From assembly GCA_040954595.2 (NCBI GenBank), contig CM082577.2, positions 14,136,001 through 14,200,000 of the forward strand: a stretch of 64,000 nucleotides of DNA, written 5' to 3'. A program made the position numbers and the translations under genes. Source of the DNA: Balanoglossus misakiensis. Its lineage: Eukaryota > Hemichordata. The first letter of the stretch is position 1. Every line of letters starts with the position of its first letter. Shown in pieces: positions 1 through 10,337 of the stretch. The notes below the pieces were generated by a model that made no database searches, was not told where the DNA came from, and saw only the letters and a program-made list of their open reading frames with translations.

Positions 1-71
1 TTTCGACCAATCAACGTCCACATGTCTCACCATTTTCTTTTTTCTTTGCATGCAACCTGACGATTAATTAG

Positions 72-245
72 ATGGCAACAACAACAAGTGGAGAGATGAT
101 AATCGATGTGGAGCAAGTTACCCCCTTCCTGATGGCAGTCCAGCCGAGTGTAACCCAGATGGTATATATCCTTGCTGTTCACCTTACAATTGGTGTGGTA
201 ATACAGCAGATCACTGCACATGCGCCAACTGCATAGACTACAGAG
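72..245 (+). CDS. Secreted lectin-like gene, exon a: Cys-rich hevein-like domain (5'-partial gene)
   Basis: Internal exon of a gene whose start lies left of the window. An AG acceptor ends at 71 and a GTAAAT donor starts at 246; the 174-nt exon is in phase 1 at both ends. The 58 residues are rich in Cys and carry CCSPYNWCGNT followed by HCTCANC, resembling the CCSxxxxCG core of hevein-type chitin-binding domains, though the spacing differs from classical hevein. Symmetric 1-1 phase is typical of shuffled extracellular modules. It reads into the linker exon at 798, the microexon at 1507 and the F-type lectin exons at 2008 and 2528, so the product is probably an extracellular carbohydrate-binding protein. 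The exon structure is seen; chitin binding is inference. Confidence 0.72.
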
Positions 246-797
246 GTAAATATGGTACATACCCAGTCCAATTCTTGCTTTTTACTGATTAACATCGGAG
301 TGTGCTTATCATGGTGCAGTGATGCAATTTCATATTATCCTTGCGATTTTAAGGCAAACAATTTGAATTTCATGGACCCAAAGCATGGCCGAGTACAGTG
401 TCCAGGTCATATCAAAAAGTTGTGTATCTCAAGTTATTAATGGGTATACATTTCAGACCCTTTGTATACACAATTTGCAGATTATTTATGCTGCAGTCAG
501 AAACAGCAATATACACCCACATCACATTTCCTTGCACAATGTTAATATTAACTGAAAACATGTCCATGGTTTTACCAGGTACACACTCATCAGAAAAAGC
601 AGGGATTGCAATGGACAACAGTGTTGAGGTGGTAACACATGAGCATCGCGTTTGATTATGTAAACACAAGGCTTTCAACCCCTTTACCCCTAGTTCCCTC
701 TTTAGAAGTTCAACACTACCATAGAAAACAATGGCTTTGGACTAAACCATGGTGGTGAAACGGTTAACGTCTTTGCACATTTATTTATGTCTGACAG
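246..797 (+). other. Intron between exons a and b
   Basis: GT...AG intron of 552 nt. The open frames inside it have no splice context or recognisable domain. Nothing else seen. Confidence 0.6.
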
Positions 798-875
798 GAC
801 AAAATACAGAAGCCCCACCCACAGCAGCACCGCCCACAGAAGCCGCTCCAACAGAGCCAGCACCAACAACTGAAG
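798..875 (+). CDS. Lectin-like gene, exon b: Pro/Thr/Ala linker
   Basis: A 78-nt exon between acceptor CTGACAG and donor GTGAAT, phase 1-1. It encodes 26 residues of almost only Pro, Thr, Ala and Glu, the composition of a mucin-like O-glycosylated spacer between two extracellular domains. It joins the hevein-like exon to the lectin domain without breaking frame. Confidence 0.68.
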
Positions 876-1506
876 GTGAATAACTTTTTCTTTCTAATTC
901 AACTTTACTTTTTGACCTTCCTGTATGTTTTCAGCAGATTCAACCCTTTCATTAGTAAGTGCACGTACCGGTTATAAGTATGATATAAATATATTACAAA
1001 GTTTATATTCCCTACTTCATGCGAGAAATCAAATTCGAGTTCATTGAGGGTGAGAGATTATAATGATAATGCGTGATAATGTTGTAATTTATTTTGTTTG
1101 GCATGCATTCAAAACATGACCAGGACAACCTTTGAGTAAGTCTCATCATAAGATTACAAGATTAAATTTTGTAATGCATGGACATTGATTTTTTCTAGCT
1201 AAATGTTTTGAAAATGATTAGTAAAATGGTCTGTCGAACCATAGCGCAATCGGGAAATTTGCAGTGATTAATCGAAAGTGTCACTTTGCAGCCTCATAGG
1301 AAAATTTAAAATGGCTGGCTTTGTGTACACGTAGAAATGAGAATGAAAATAGTTCAGAAATGTGCACTGATGCAACTGTGCATTGGAGTGTATTACTGCG
1401 TGGATAAAAGTTACATAACGATTAGTATCCAGGTATATGTTAAATGCTTTCCTTACATACTTTCTATCCTTGACATGTTGTTTTAAATTTTCATCGATAT
1501 ATGCAG
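876..1506 (+). other. Intron between exons b and c
   Basis: AT-rich, 631 nt, GT...AG. No repeat or RNA gene recognised. Confidence 0.5.
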
Positions 1507-1530
1507 CAACTGTGATTCCAACATTGCCAC
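1507..1530 (+). CDS. Lectin-like gene, exon c: 24-nt microexon
   Basis: A 24-nt microexon follows ATATGCAG and precedes a GTAAGT donor. It keeps phase 1-1 and encodes eight residues that extend the Pro/Thr linker. The support is the strong donor, the frame-keeping length and its position; transcript evidence is missing. Confidence 0.5.
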
Positions 1531-2007
1531 GTAAGTATCCAACCTATCATTTATTGCGCTTTTTTATATTCTATTTTCCAACTTTGTCCATTTAATTGAG
1601 CTTACTGATTGGGTAACATCTGGTATTACCAACCACTGATTGTAGCTGTATGTTATCATTTGAACAAGTTATAATAAGAAATAAGACTCGTTAGTCAGCC
1701 ACCCACTGCAAGAATACAAACCTGTTGTGGTATGTGCCTGTGGGTCTTAAAATTCAATATGGTGTCGTCTGAAAATTCGAAATGGTGTCGTCCGTCCATT
1801 CAGGAAAGACGTAGATTTTGAAAAACTGAGTTAACACAAAGATGGCAGCTTGAATTTCAAAAAATACTGTTGCTCTACCGTTCAAATGTTTGCACACTGA
1901 CTGAAATATAAGAGGGAATAATCTAATGATGGCTTGAGCAAAATATGATAAAAACTCAGGACTGATTTCCAAGGCGCATACTACTTTAATACACCATTGC
2001 TGTACAG
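1531..2007 (+). other. Intron between exons c and d
   Basis: 477 nt from GTAAGT to TGTACAG. The antisense open frame across 1754-2101 overlaps the lectin exon and is taken as a shadow. Confidence 0.5.
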
Positions 2008-2247
2008 CTTGCACGTTTCCACCTGGCATGGAGAATGTGGCACAAGGCAAAGTAACTAGCCAGAGTTCAGACAAACCAAGAAAGGATTCAGCTGCTGGCA
2101 ATGCAGTGGATGGAGATTATAACAGCGATGCAACATCTGGGGCATGTTCCTGGACAAACAAAGAGTACCAACCATGGTGGAAGGTGGACTTGGGTCAGAA
2201 TTACAATATCTATGAGGTCGTCATCACGAACAGAGGAGACTGCTGTC
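2008..2247 (+). CDS. F-type lectin (fucolectin) domain, N-terminal exon d
   Basis: A 240-nt exon, acceptor ending 2007, donor GTAAGT at 2248, phase 1-1. It encodes the first two thirds of an F-type lectin domain: the NVAQGKVTSQSS start, the AVDGD strand, the WWKVDLG core and NRGDCC. F-type lectins bind L-fucose through H-x26-R-x-D-x4-R. Here Arg, Asp and the second Arg (first codons of the next exon) are kept, but the residue 27 before the Arg, where His is expected, is Trp. Ligand choice may therefore differ from canonical fucolectins, or sugar binding may be lost. The family call is firm and the functional effect is inferred. Confidence 0.88.
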
Positions 2248-2527
2248 GTAAGTTGGATTTTCTCATTAGCCGCCATTTCATACTGTATAGCTAGTTCTTT
2301 TACTTGATAATTCTGCACACCTGTACTTGCCCGCAGACAAAGTCATTCAAAGTCAGAGTCAGTCAGTGTATTATTTCCTTAAATTACGCCATACATACAC
2401 ACACTTCCATATACTGGTACATACTGCTGCATGCATGCATGCACACACACACACATGCACACACACAGTTTAATAGTTCCAACTTTCGTGTGACATTTTC
2501 TAAATGACTTTTAATGTCTATTTGCAG
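2248..2527 (+). other. Intron inside the lectin domain, with CA/TG-rich repeat
   Basis: Intron of 280 nt. It holds a simple-sequence stretch of TGCA and CA repeats at about 2431-2468. Confidence 0.7.
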
Positions 2528-2748
2528 CCTTCCGTATCAAACATGCCGAGATCCGTGTGGGTGACAGTGCCGACTTCCACGACAATCCAGTTTGTGGGAT
2601 GATGATACTTGGCAGAATGGTCAAAGAACAGCCTATTCACGTCAGGTGTGGCTGCGAAACCCCAATGAGTGGAAGATACGTCAGTGTCCAAATCATAGAT
2701 ATGGAACAGCAGCTAACGTTGTGTGAAGTCGAAGTCATGGCTGCTTAA
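2528..2748 (+). CDS. F-type lectin domain, C-terminal exon e and stop
   Basis: The acceptor TTTGCAG ends at 2527. The split codon joins exon d, giving the R-x-D-x4-R motif and then the IKHAEIRVG strand, CGC in mid-domain, GRYVSVQI and LCEVEVMAA, the standard F-type lectin/discoidin-like ending. TAA lies at 2746-2748, so the lectin domain is the C-terminus of the protein. AATAAA signals at 2940 and 2966 are suitable poly(A) sites about 200 nt downstream. Confidence 0.88.
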
Positions 2749-4883
2749 GTCACGACCGCACCACGATTCAATTACCAAAACAAGGAGGGATAATATATAG
2801 AAAATCTTCATTCTACTTTTTGGTGTTGGGCAGTAAAATAGCATGATAATAAACAAGGATCTTACACAGGCTAAACGAAAGTGAAAGTTATCAGGCAGAA
2901 TTATTTAATTAATTTAATTATAACATGTAATTTTGGGGGAATAAATATAAAGGTGGATACTTGGGAATAAAGTTTGACATATTTCAGTCAACTGATGGTA
3001 ATTGACCATTTTTATCGCAAACATGTTGATCAACACGGGACATATACCCTTTCATACTTTGCAATAAGGTGGCCTGCACAAATAGTGACACCAGGGTGTT
3101 CAATTGTATTTGTTTCGACCGCATTGTCACCGTAGCTGCGGTTCATGGAGAATGTAAATATAGTTACAGAGTGGATTGCGAGTTTATGTCGAAAACGTTC
3201 CGCGTGTGAATAACCACTTCAAAATCTAGACTTCTATTACATAATCAGCCAATTAATCAAACAATCGTTTGATCGATCAAGCAATCAATCTCTATTACTC
3301 CAATTTGGCCAACATAACACACCACACCATAACACAAAACGACACAACACAATTCGAAACATTTCGAGAATGTGCAGAAGCAATTAGCAGACAGCTACTC
3401 TTCATGCATACAAGTTCATGGCTAGAATAGATAGCATTAATTTGTGATGCTTGATGGATGTTGCTATTTTCTTGAAATTATTAATGGCTGACTGTTAACA
3501 TATCCCTTAATATACCAGTGGTTCACCCAAAAGTTCATGGTCATATTCTTTGATATAAAATGACATCTAACGTACGGTTGGTATTCAAAATTCCAGATGG
3601 CGGGCAAATTCAGCAACGTGGTGCAGACAACGACTGCGCAGACGAAACGCCACCAGGCTGATTAGGCGCCATGCCTGATACCTGTTACGTGTCTGGCAGC
3701 TCTAAAAGTATATACTGGATGTCGAAATATTGTTTGCCCATCACCTAGAAATGGCAAATGCCGTGGGTCACATTGGACAGGTCACGTGATTGATATTAAA
3801 GAATTTAATTCGCTTGGCAGCATGTGCACACCTAAATGTGTCAAGAAAATTACACTTTAAATTAATCTTCTATATAGTATTTTGGTTTTCATTTTCTCCG
3901 GTCCAAAGCACACAACCTGACACTGACAGCTATAGGGTAATATGTTCACTTTGGGTCGTTGGTTTTGTTACGGGCAGAAAATCACATTATTGATGCTGTT
4001 ACTTAGGATCTTGACTCATTTTTCAATACCATTGTCTGACATGGCAAGGAGAACCACCGCACATTTATTAGCATGCATGTTACTCCAGAGGTCGACAAAA
4101 AGACAAGAAGAGTCCTGAAGATTATAAGAGACACAGTAGATGTCTGCCTTGTGGACACTTCATTAGGCCGACGCCTTGCGAATGTGAGAAAATAGTTTTA
4201 TGGGTAAAAAGAGTACTAAAATCAGTCCAGCGTAAAAAAGCGACAGATAGTCTATGCCTGTGTAAGTTCGGCTTCTGTATTACCAGTGAAGTTGCCGCTG
4301 GTGGTGCGTAGGTTTCGTGGACAACTGGCCCATATAACTGTCCGCTTGAAAATTGTCATCGGATGAATCAATGCGATCAGTGTTTAAATGGTTCTATGGG
4401 CATGCATGCATTGCATGACTATACCATGGTAATAACATATTTTTATCTGGGTGAACTTGATATGAAATCCGGTGACGTGCAAGATATGTTTTGACTTTGG
4501 ATGAGAATTCTCTTGAAGTTGGAGTTATGGGTTATTTTGATTAACCTTCTGACTTGAACATTGGTGGCGCTATCTGTCAGAAGAGTGTCCCTTTCAGTTA
4601 TTTACTATGTGTTGCCTATTCTTTATTTAACGAATTTCATTGAATTCGCAATGCTGCATTCAAAATGTCGTTAAATATGCAAATTGGTAGTAAATTAAAA
4701 TGATAAAAATGTTAAGCAGTGTCTATGTAGGATTTATAGGGAGTTTCATACCATTGCTGCAAACACAGACTTTGTTTTAGACTGCAAATTGCACAGATTT
4801 GTTAAACTGCCAATAAGTAGTTAATTAACGGGACAATAAGAGATATTTTGTGAAGCTTCAAGAGCAAATGAAGGAAACCACAG
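2749..4883. other. 3' UTR and intergenic DNA
   Basis: Starts with the probable lectin 3' UTR (AATAAA at 2940 and 2966). The remainder is AT-rich single-copy-looking DNA with short open frames only. No gene, RNA or mobile element recognised. Confidence 0.5.
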
Positions 4884-5461
4884 TGTGATGATGAGGTCAT
4901 TTTAGTGTGACCTTTACTGGCTAGTAAGATTTCTTTTGTTTTGGGTGACCAGGTGTTGATGAATATTCATTTGATTGACATGTATAAATACACATGCTAC
5001 CATGTGGTATGGTTGCCAATTTTTCGCTGGACACTGTGCCGATAGCTTCAGTGCTGGGGACTCCATGCTGCTGTTTGGGACCTTTCGCAGGCCGTTTTGT
5101 TTGACTTCAAGGACTTCAGAAGTTGTGAGTGCATACACACCACTTGGACCTAAACCAGACTTTGCTGCTGTTTTGTTTGACTTCGAGTTGTAAATACACA
5201 CCACTCGGACTGAAACCAGACTTTCCTGTACGTCGGAAGTCTTTGACTTTACTGCATATTTGCTGCTCGTGTGCTTCACGACTGGAGTCCTAGCTGAGTA
5301 TATGGAGTGCTGTGTGTGTTGCTCAGTTTGGTTCGCATTCATTGTTTTATGACCTGTTAATCCCTTTTTTGCCTGCAACTTAATTTTGTTAGTATAGCGA
5401 ATAGCCATTAAATACTTTTTATAAAAGGAAAACCACTGACTTCGCCCTTTCTGTCATAACA
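4884..5461 (+). repeat. 5' LTR of element 1
   Basis: TGTGATG...ATAACA, 578 bp. A TATAAATA box lies at 4983 in the probable U3. The longest antisense and sense open frames across it recur in the 3' LTR and are not coding evidence. Confidence 0.92.
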
Positions 5462-5574
5462 GAAATTGGGGGCTCGTCCGGGAGCATTTGAATTTGTGCA
5501 CTCGTTTGAAAATTGTCCAATTTATTAGTCGTTATATTTGTTTCGGCTTTGTGTGAACTCAGCGGTTTTCCGAC

Positions 5575-7248
5575 ATGCCAGACTTTAGCCCTGAAGCGTT
5601 TATGAAGGAGCCCGATCAAGATGTGTTTGATTCTCTCAGAAAAGAACAGCTTATCATATTAGCACAGTTTCTAAAGGTCCCTGTTAAAAGGTCTATGAGA
5701 AAATTAGAGATACAATACAAGGTAGCGAAACATTTGGTTGATTTGGATGCGTTTGATGAAACTGCTCTAAAATGTTACGTTTCCGAGTCGAAAGAAATAG
5801 AACTTAAAAAATTAGAAACCCAGTTAGAACTTAAGAGAATTGAACTTCAAATGCAACTTGAAGAGAAGGGGAGAGAAGAAAGAACTGACAACGTAGAACT
5901 ACAACGGATGGAATTAGAAATGAAAAGATTAGAGTTAGGTGGTAGGTCAGGTTATCTTGAGACATCTTCAAGTTCGTACAGTTTTGACGTCACAAAACAT
6001 TTTAAATTGGTTCCTCATTTCCAGGAGAAAGATGTCGATAAATATTTTCTTCATTTCGAGAAAGTTGCTGAAAGTATGAAGTGGCCTAAAGAATTTTGGT
6101 GCATGCTTTTGCAGAGTGCTTTGATTGGTAAAGCCAGAGAGGTTTACATACAATTATCAGTTAAACAAGCTTCTGATTATAACACTGTTAAAGAATTAAT
6201 ACTTAAGGGCTACGAGTTGGTCCCGGAAGCTTACCGCCAGAAGTTTCGAGATTGTGAGAAAGCAAGGGATCAAACTTATGTTGAATTCGCTCGAACAAAA
6301 GAGCAGCTGTTTGACCGTTGGTGTTTTTCTGAGAAGGTTGATGATAAATTTGAAAAGCTACGACAGCTTGTCTTGATTGAAGAGTTTAAAAGATGTATAC
6401 ATGGGGATATCAGAACGTTTATCGGGGAACAAAAAGCAGAAACGTTGGACGTTGCTTCACGTTTGGCCGATGATTATTCATTGATTCATAAAACACAGGT
6501 TGTCAACAAACCATCCCAGTCATTTTCATATAGAAATAACACAGGGAAATTTAACTCGCTGTCTCCAAAAGATAGTCAGTTTTCGTACAAATCAAATAGC
6601 AGTTCACAAAGTTCCCGTGTGAACTCAAAGCCTACCGATGTCAAGTCACAAGTTCCCTCTGCTGGAAGGCATTTTGGTACCATCACTTGTAGTTACTGTA
6701 AGAAAGAGGGTCATTTGATATCAGATTGTTTCAAATTGAAAAGAAAACGGGAAAATAATCAAAGTGCAGGATACAAGCCAACTGGCTTTATTGCTTCATC
6801 ATCCAGACTTGAGTCTAATGATATTAATGATGTGGTTAACACATTTTCTGAGGTTGAATTTCCAGCCAAGGAAGTCAAGAGTAAATCTCATGATAGCATT
6901 ATGGGTATTTTCGGACCATTTATTCATGAAGGTTTTGTATCACTTTCAAGTGATTTGTCTTGTGCGACTCCTGTTAAGATTTTAAGAGATACTGGGGCTT
7001 CTCAGTCTCTTTTGTTGGTAGATACATTGCCGTTTTCTGAAGAGTCGTTTTCAGGTTCAAACGTTCTTATTAAAGGTGTAGATTCTATTGAGTATACGCC
7101 TGTTCCACTCCATAATGTGTATTTGTCTTCGGACTTAGTTTCAGGGCCTGTGACTTTGGGTATTAGGTCTCTTTACCTTTTGAGGGGATTCACCTTATTC
7201 TTGGAAATGACATTGCGGGGGACAGAGTTGTCACAAATCCACTTGTGA
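5575..7248 (+). CDS. gag-pro: Gag-protease of element 1
   Basis: 557 codons starting at an ATG 114 nt after the 5' LTR. Residues about 75-125 form a Leu/Glu/Lys-rich coiled coil, followed by a capsid-like helical region to about 300. A CX2CX4HX4C zinc knuckle lies at residue 371, and the protease active-site triad DTGAS at residue 472. The C-terminal part of the protease continues in the -1 frame from about position 7165: the conserved LILGND-type protease ending is read in the frame of the next ORF. Either a programmed -1 shift or a one-base lesion separates the two ORFs. Confidence 0.88.
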   Translation: MPDFSPEAFMKEPDQDVFDSLRKEQLIILAQFLKVPVKRSMRKLEIQYKVAKHLVDLDAFDETALKCYVSESKEIELKKLETQLELKRIELQMQLEEKGREERTDNVELQRMELEMKRLELGGRSGYLETSSSSYSFDVTKHFKLVPHFQEKDVDKYFLHFEKVAESMKWPKEFWCMLLQSALIGKAREVYIQLSVKQASDYNTVKELILKGYELVPEAYRQKFRDCEKARDQTYVEFARTKEQLFDRWCFSEKVDDKFEKLRQLVLIEEFKRCIHGDIRTFIGEQKAETLDVASRLADDYSLIHKTQVVNKPSQSFSYRNNTGKFNSLSPKDSQFSYKSNSSSQSSRVNSKPTDVKSQVPSAGRHFGTITCSYCKKEGHLISDCFKLKRKRENNQSAGYKPTGFIASSSRLESNDINDVVNTFSEVEFPAKEVKSKSHDSIMGIFGPFIHEGFVSLSSDLSCATPVKILRDTGASQSLLLVDTLPFSEESFSGSNVLIKGVDSIEYTPVPLHNVYLSSDLVSGPVTLGIRSLYLLRGFTLFLEMTLRGTELSQIHL

Positions 7249-10200
7249 AGGACAAACCTTGTCTTAATCAAGACCAAGATCCAATTGAACAGGAAATTCC
7301 TGATTTGTATCCTGCCTGCGCAGTTACTCGAGCTATGTCGAGAAAAACGTCAGAAAATCTTGATGAGTTTAAAACAAACGTCAAAGACGTTGATTTGACT
7401 GACACGTTTCTTAGTCGAGTGTTTGATGCCCAATTACATGAAACTCCCTCTGATCAAAGTGAAATATCTTCTAGGTCACATCTTATTGATGAACAACATA
7501 GGGATCTTGAGATTTCATGCTTGTTTGATAGAGTTACTGATGAGACTGATATTTCAGAGAATTCTGTCTGTTATTATACAAAATCTGGCATACTCATGCG
7601 TAAATGGAGACCTCCAGATGTTTTAGTAAGTGATGTTTGGGCAGTGAAACATCAAATTGTTGTTCCAAAGTCTTACCGTACAGAAATACTCCGCCTTGCC
7701 CATGAAACGCCCATGGCTGGTCACCTTGGTATAAGGAAAACATATCACAAAGTTCTTGGTCATTTTTACTGGCCCGGTATTCGGAAAGATGTTGCACAAT
7801 TCTGTAAGTCTTGCCACACATGTCAAATGGTAGGGAAGCCAAATCAAACCATTCCAAAAGCTCCTTTACAGCCAATTCCTGCATTTCATGAACCATTTAG
7901 TAGGATACTCATAGATTGTGTGGGCCCCCTACCCAAAACCAGATCAGGAAATCAATATATGTTGACAATAATGTGTACAAGTACTCGCTTCCCTGAAGCC
8001 ATACCTCTCAGAGATATAAAAGCTAGAACTATAGTGAAAGCTTTAGTCAAGTTTTTTACACTTGTTGGTCTTCCGAAGTCTGTCCAGTCTGATCAAGGTT
8101 CAAATTTCATGTCTGGAATTTTCCAACAAGTCATGGATCAGCTAGGCATTAAGCAGTATAGGTCTTCTGCGTATCATCCTGAGAGCCAAGGTGCTCTTGA
8201 ACGGTTCTATCAAACTTTGAAAATCATGATTAGGGCGTATTGTTTTGACACAGAACAGCATTGGGATGATGGGATTAATTTTCTTCTATTTGCAGTGCGA
8301 GAGTCTGTTCAAGAATCTTTGGGTTTTAGCCCATTTGAACTTGTGTTTGGGCATACTGTGCGGGGACCACTTAAATTGCTTAAAGAAAAGTTCTTATCAG
8401 ATGAAAGTGAGAGTTTGAACCTCTTAGAATATGTATCCGATTTTCGTAGCAGACTTTCTAGGGCGTGTGAATTGGCTAAAGAAAGCCTGAAGTCATCACA
8501 AAGGTCTATGAAAGCAAAATATGATAGAAATACTTCCAAACAGAAGATTGAGCCTGGCCAAATAGTGCTAGTTTTTCTTCCGGTTCCCGGAAAGCCACTC
8601 CAAGCCCGCTATTTCGGTCCTTACACCATTGATAAGAAGTTGACTGATCTAAATTATGTCGTGGTAACTCCTGACAGGCGTAAACAAAAACAATTGTGTC
8701 ATGTAAATATGCTTAAACCCTACATAGAAAGAAATAGGTCCAATACTAAAGTTGCAGTTGCACAACCTGTCAATGCAGTCAGTTCTAATATTTGTAATGA
8801 TAGGGAAGTTGATTTGTGTGAAAACATTCTATGTGACCGACTGAGCACAGCCAGACTCCAAAACTCTGATATTCTCCAAGATATGGACTCCAAGTTGTCA
8901 CACCTCCATCCGTCACAGCAACAAGATGTGAAAGAACTGATTCACGAATACAGACATTTGTTTCTGGATATTCCATCAAGGACAAACACCATTCATCACG
9001 ATGTTGATGTGGGTGATTCCCGGCCAGTGAAACAACATCCATACAGACTGAATCCCAGCAAAGCTAAATACCTCCGTGAGGAGGTGGAATATTTGCTTGA
9101 CAATGACTTCATTGAAAGAAGTAAAAGTAACTGGAGTTCACCCTGCATCCTCGTTCCCAAACCTGATGGAAGCTACCGAATGTGCACGGATTATAGAAAG
9201 GTCAACTCCCTTACAAAGACAGACTCTTTTCCTATTCCCAGGATTGACGACTGCATTGATCGAGTGGGGAAAGCCAAGTATGTAACCAAATTTGATCTGC
9301 TCAAGGGCTTCTGGCAAGTCCCTCTGACAGATCGTGCCCGAGAAATATCCGCCTTTGTTACACCCGATGGATTGTTCCAGTACAAAGTGATGCCATTTGG
9401 AATGAAAAACTCATTTCAGCGCATGATGAATGACGTCACATCTGGACTAGATGGATGCGACGCCTATGTTGACGAAGTAGTGATATATTTGGACACCTGG
9501 GATGAACACATGAAAATGATGCGAACGTTCTTTGAACGATTAAGTAAAGCAAACTTGACTGTCAATTTGACAAAAACTGCTTTTGGTTGCGCACAAGTGA
9601 CATACCTAGGACACTTTGTCGGTCAGGGCGAGGTAAAGCCAATTGACGCCAAAGTCAGTGCGATTTCTAATTTTCAACCGCCGAATTGTAAGAAACAGCT
9701 GATGCGCTTTCTTGGAATGGCTGGATACTATAGAAAATTTTGTCCAAATTTCTCCACCATTTCTGAGCCTTTGACTCGTTTACTCAGAAAAAATACGAAA
9801 TTCGTTTGGTCAGATCAGTGTCAGCAGTCATTCGACAAGTTGAAAGTCATACTGAGAAGTGCCCCAGTTCTCTCAGCGCCAAATTTCAGTTTTCCATTCA
9901 AATTAGCGGCAGACGCAAGTGATGTAGCCGCTGGCGCCGTTTTATTGCAAGAAGATGATCAGGGAATAGATCATCCTATTTGTTACTTTTCACGCAAGTT
10001 TAACAACTCGCAGAGAAATTACTCTACCATTGAAAAGGAGTGTTTATCATTGATATTAGCTTTACAGCAATTTGAGGTCCATGTGACTGCTTCAAATTTC
10101 CCAATAGTTGTCAACATTGATCACAACCCTCTCGTATTTCTGCACAAAATAAGAGACAGGAATCAAAGGTTGTTGAGATGGAGCTGGATGTTGCAGGAAT

Positions 10201-10268
10201 TTAACCTTGACATCAGACATATCAAAGGTAAAGATAATTTAATTGCAGACTGTCTTTCTCGCGTTTAG
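7245..10268 (+). CDS. pol: Pol of element 1: integrase - RT - RNase H
   Basis: 1007 codons overlapping the previous ORF by 4 nt; its frame is open upstream to about 7165. In order: the HHCC zinc finger of integrase (residues 150-195, ending CHTCQ), the DDE core (about 220-330) and C-terminal domain; then RT from about residue 600 and RNase H from about 880, ending LIADCLSRV. The RT polymerase box reads YVDE at residue 740 where Y-x-D-D is expected, and the KN-SFQRM block is about three residues shorter than the usual spacing. Both changes argue against an active RT in this copy, although the integrase reads intact. Confidence 0.9.
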   Translation: MKDKPCLNQDQDPIEQEIPDLYPACAVTRAMSRKTSENLDEFKTNVKDVDLTDTFLSRVFDAQLHETPSDQSEISSRSHLIDEQHRDLEISCLFDRVTDETDISENSVCYYTKSGILMRKWRPPDVLVSDVWAVKHQIVVPKSYRTEILRLAHETPMAGHLGIRKTYHKVLGHFYWPGIRKDVAQFCKSCHTCQMVGKPNQTIPKAPLQPIPAFHEPFSRILIDCVGPLPKTRSGNQYMLTIMCTSTRFPEAIPLRDIKARTIVKALVKFFTLVGLPKSVQSDQGSNFMSGIFQQVMDQLGIKQYRSSAYHPESQGALERFYQTLKIMIRAYCFDTEQHWDDGINFLLFAVRESVQESLGFSPFELVFGHTVRGPLKLLKEKFLSDESESLNLLEYVSDFRSRLSRACELAKESLKSSQRSMKAKYDRNTSKQKIEPGQIVLVFLPVPGKPLQARYFGPYTIDKKLTDLNYVVVTPDRRKQKQLCHVNMLKPYIERNRSNTKVAVAQPVNAVSSNICNDREVDLCENILCDRLSTARLQNSDILQDMDSKLSHLHPSQQQDVKELIHEYRHLFLDIPSRTNTIHHDVDVGDSRPVKQHPYRLNPSKAKYLREEVEYLLDNDFIERSKSNWSSPCILVPKPDGSYRMCTDYRKVNSLTKTDSFPIPRIDDCIDRVGKAKYVTKFDLLKGFWQVPLTDRAREISAFVTPDGLFQYKVMPFGMKNSFQRMMNDVTSGLDGCDAYVDEVVIYLDTWDEHMKMMRTFFERLSKANLTVNLTKTAFGCAQVTYLGHFVGQGEVKPIDAKVSAISNFQPPNCKKQLMRFLGMAGYYRKFCPNFSTISEPLTRLLRKNTKFVWSDQCQQSFDKLKVILRSAPVLSAPNFSFPFKLAADASDVAAGAVLLQEDDQGIDHPICYFSRKFNNSQRNYSTIEKECLSLILALQQFEVHVTASNFPIVVNIDHNPLVFLHKIRDRNQRLLRWSWMLQEFNLDIRHIKGKDNLIADCLSRV

Positions 10269-10337
10269 AATGCTAAGTAATTGTAAGAGAATTGTAAAAG
10301 TTTTTTTTTGTAAAAACTTTTCTTTAAGGGGGGGGGG

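Noticed and set aside
4914-5408. 164-codon antisense ORF in the element 1 LTR
   Set aside because: Recurs in the other LTR with an altered end; no domain, and U3/R sequence explains it.
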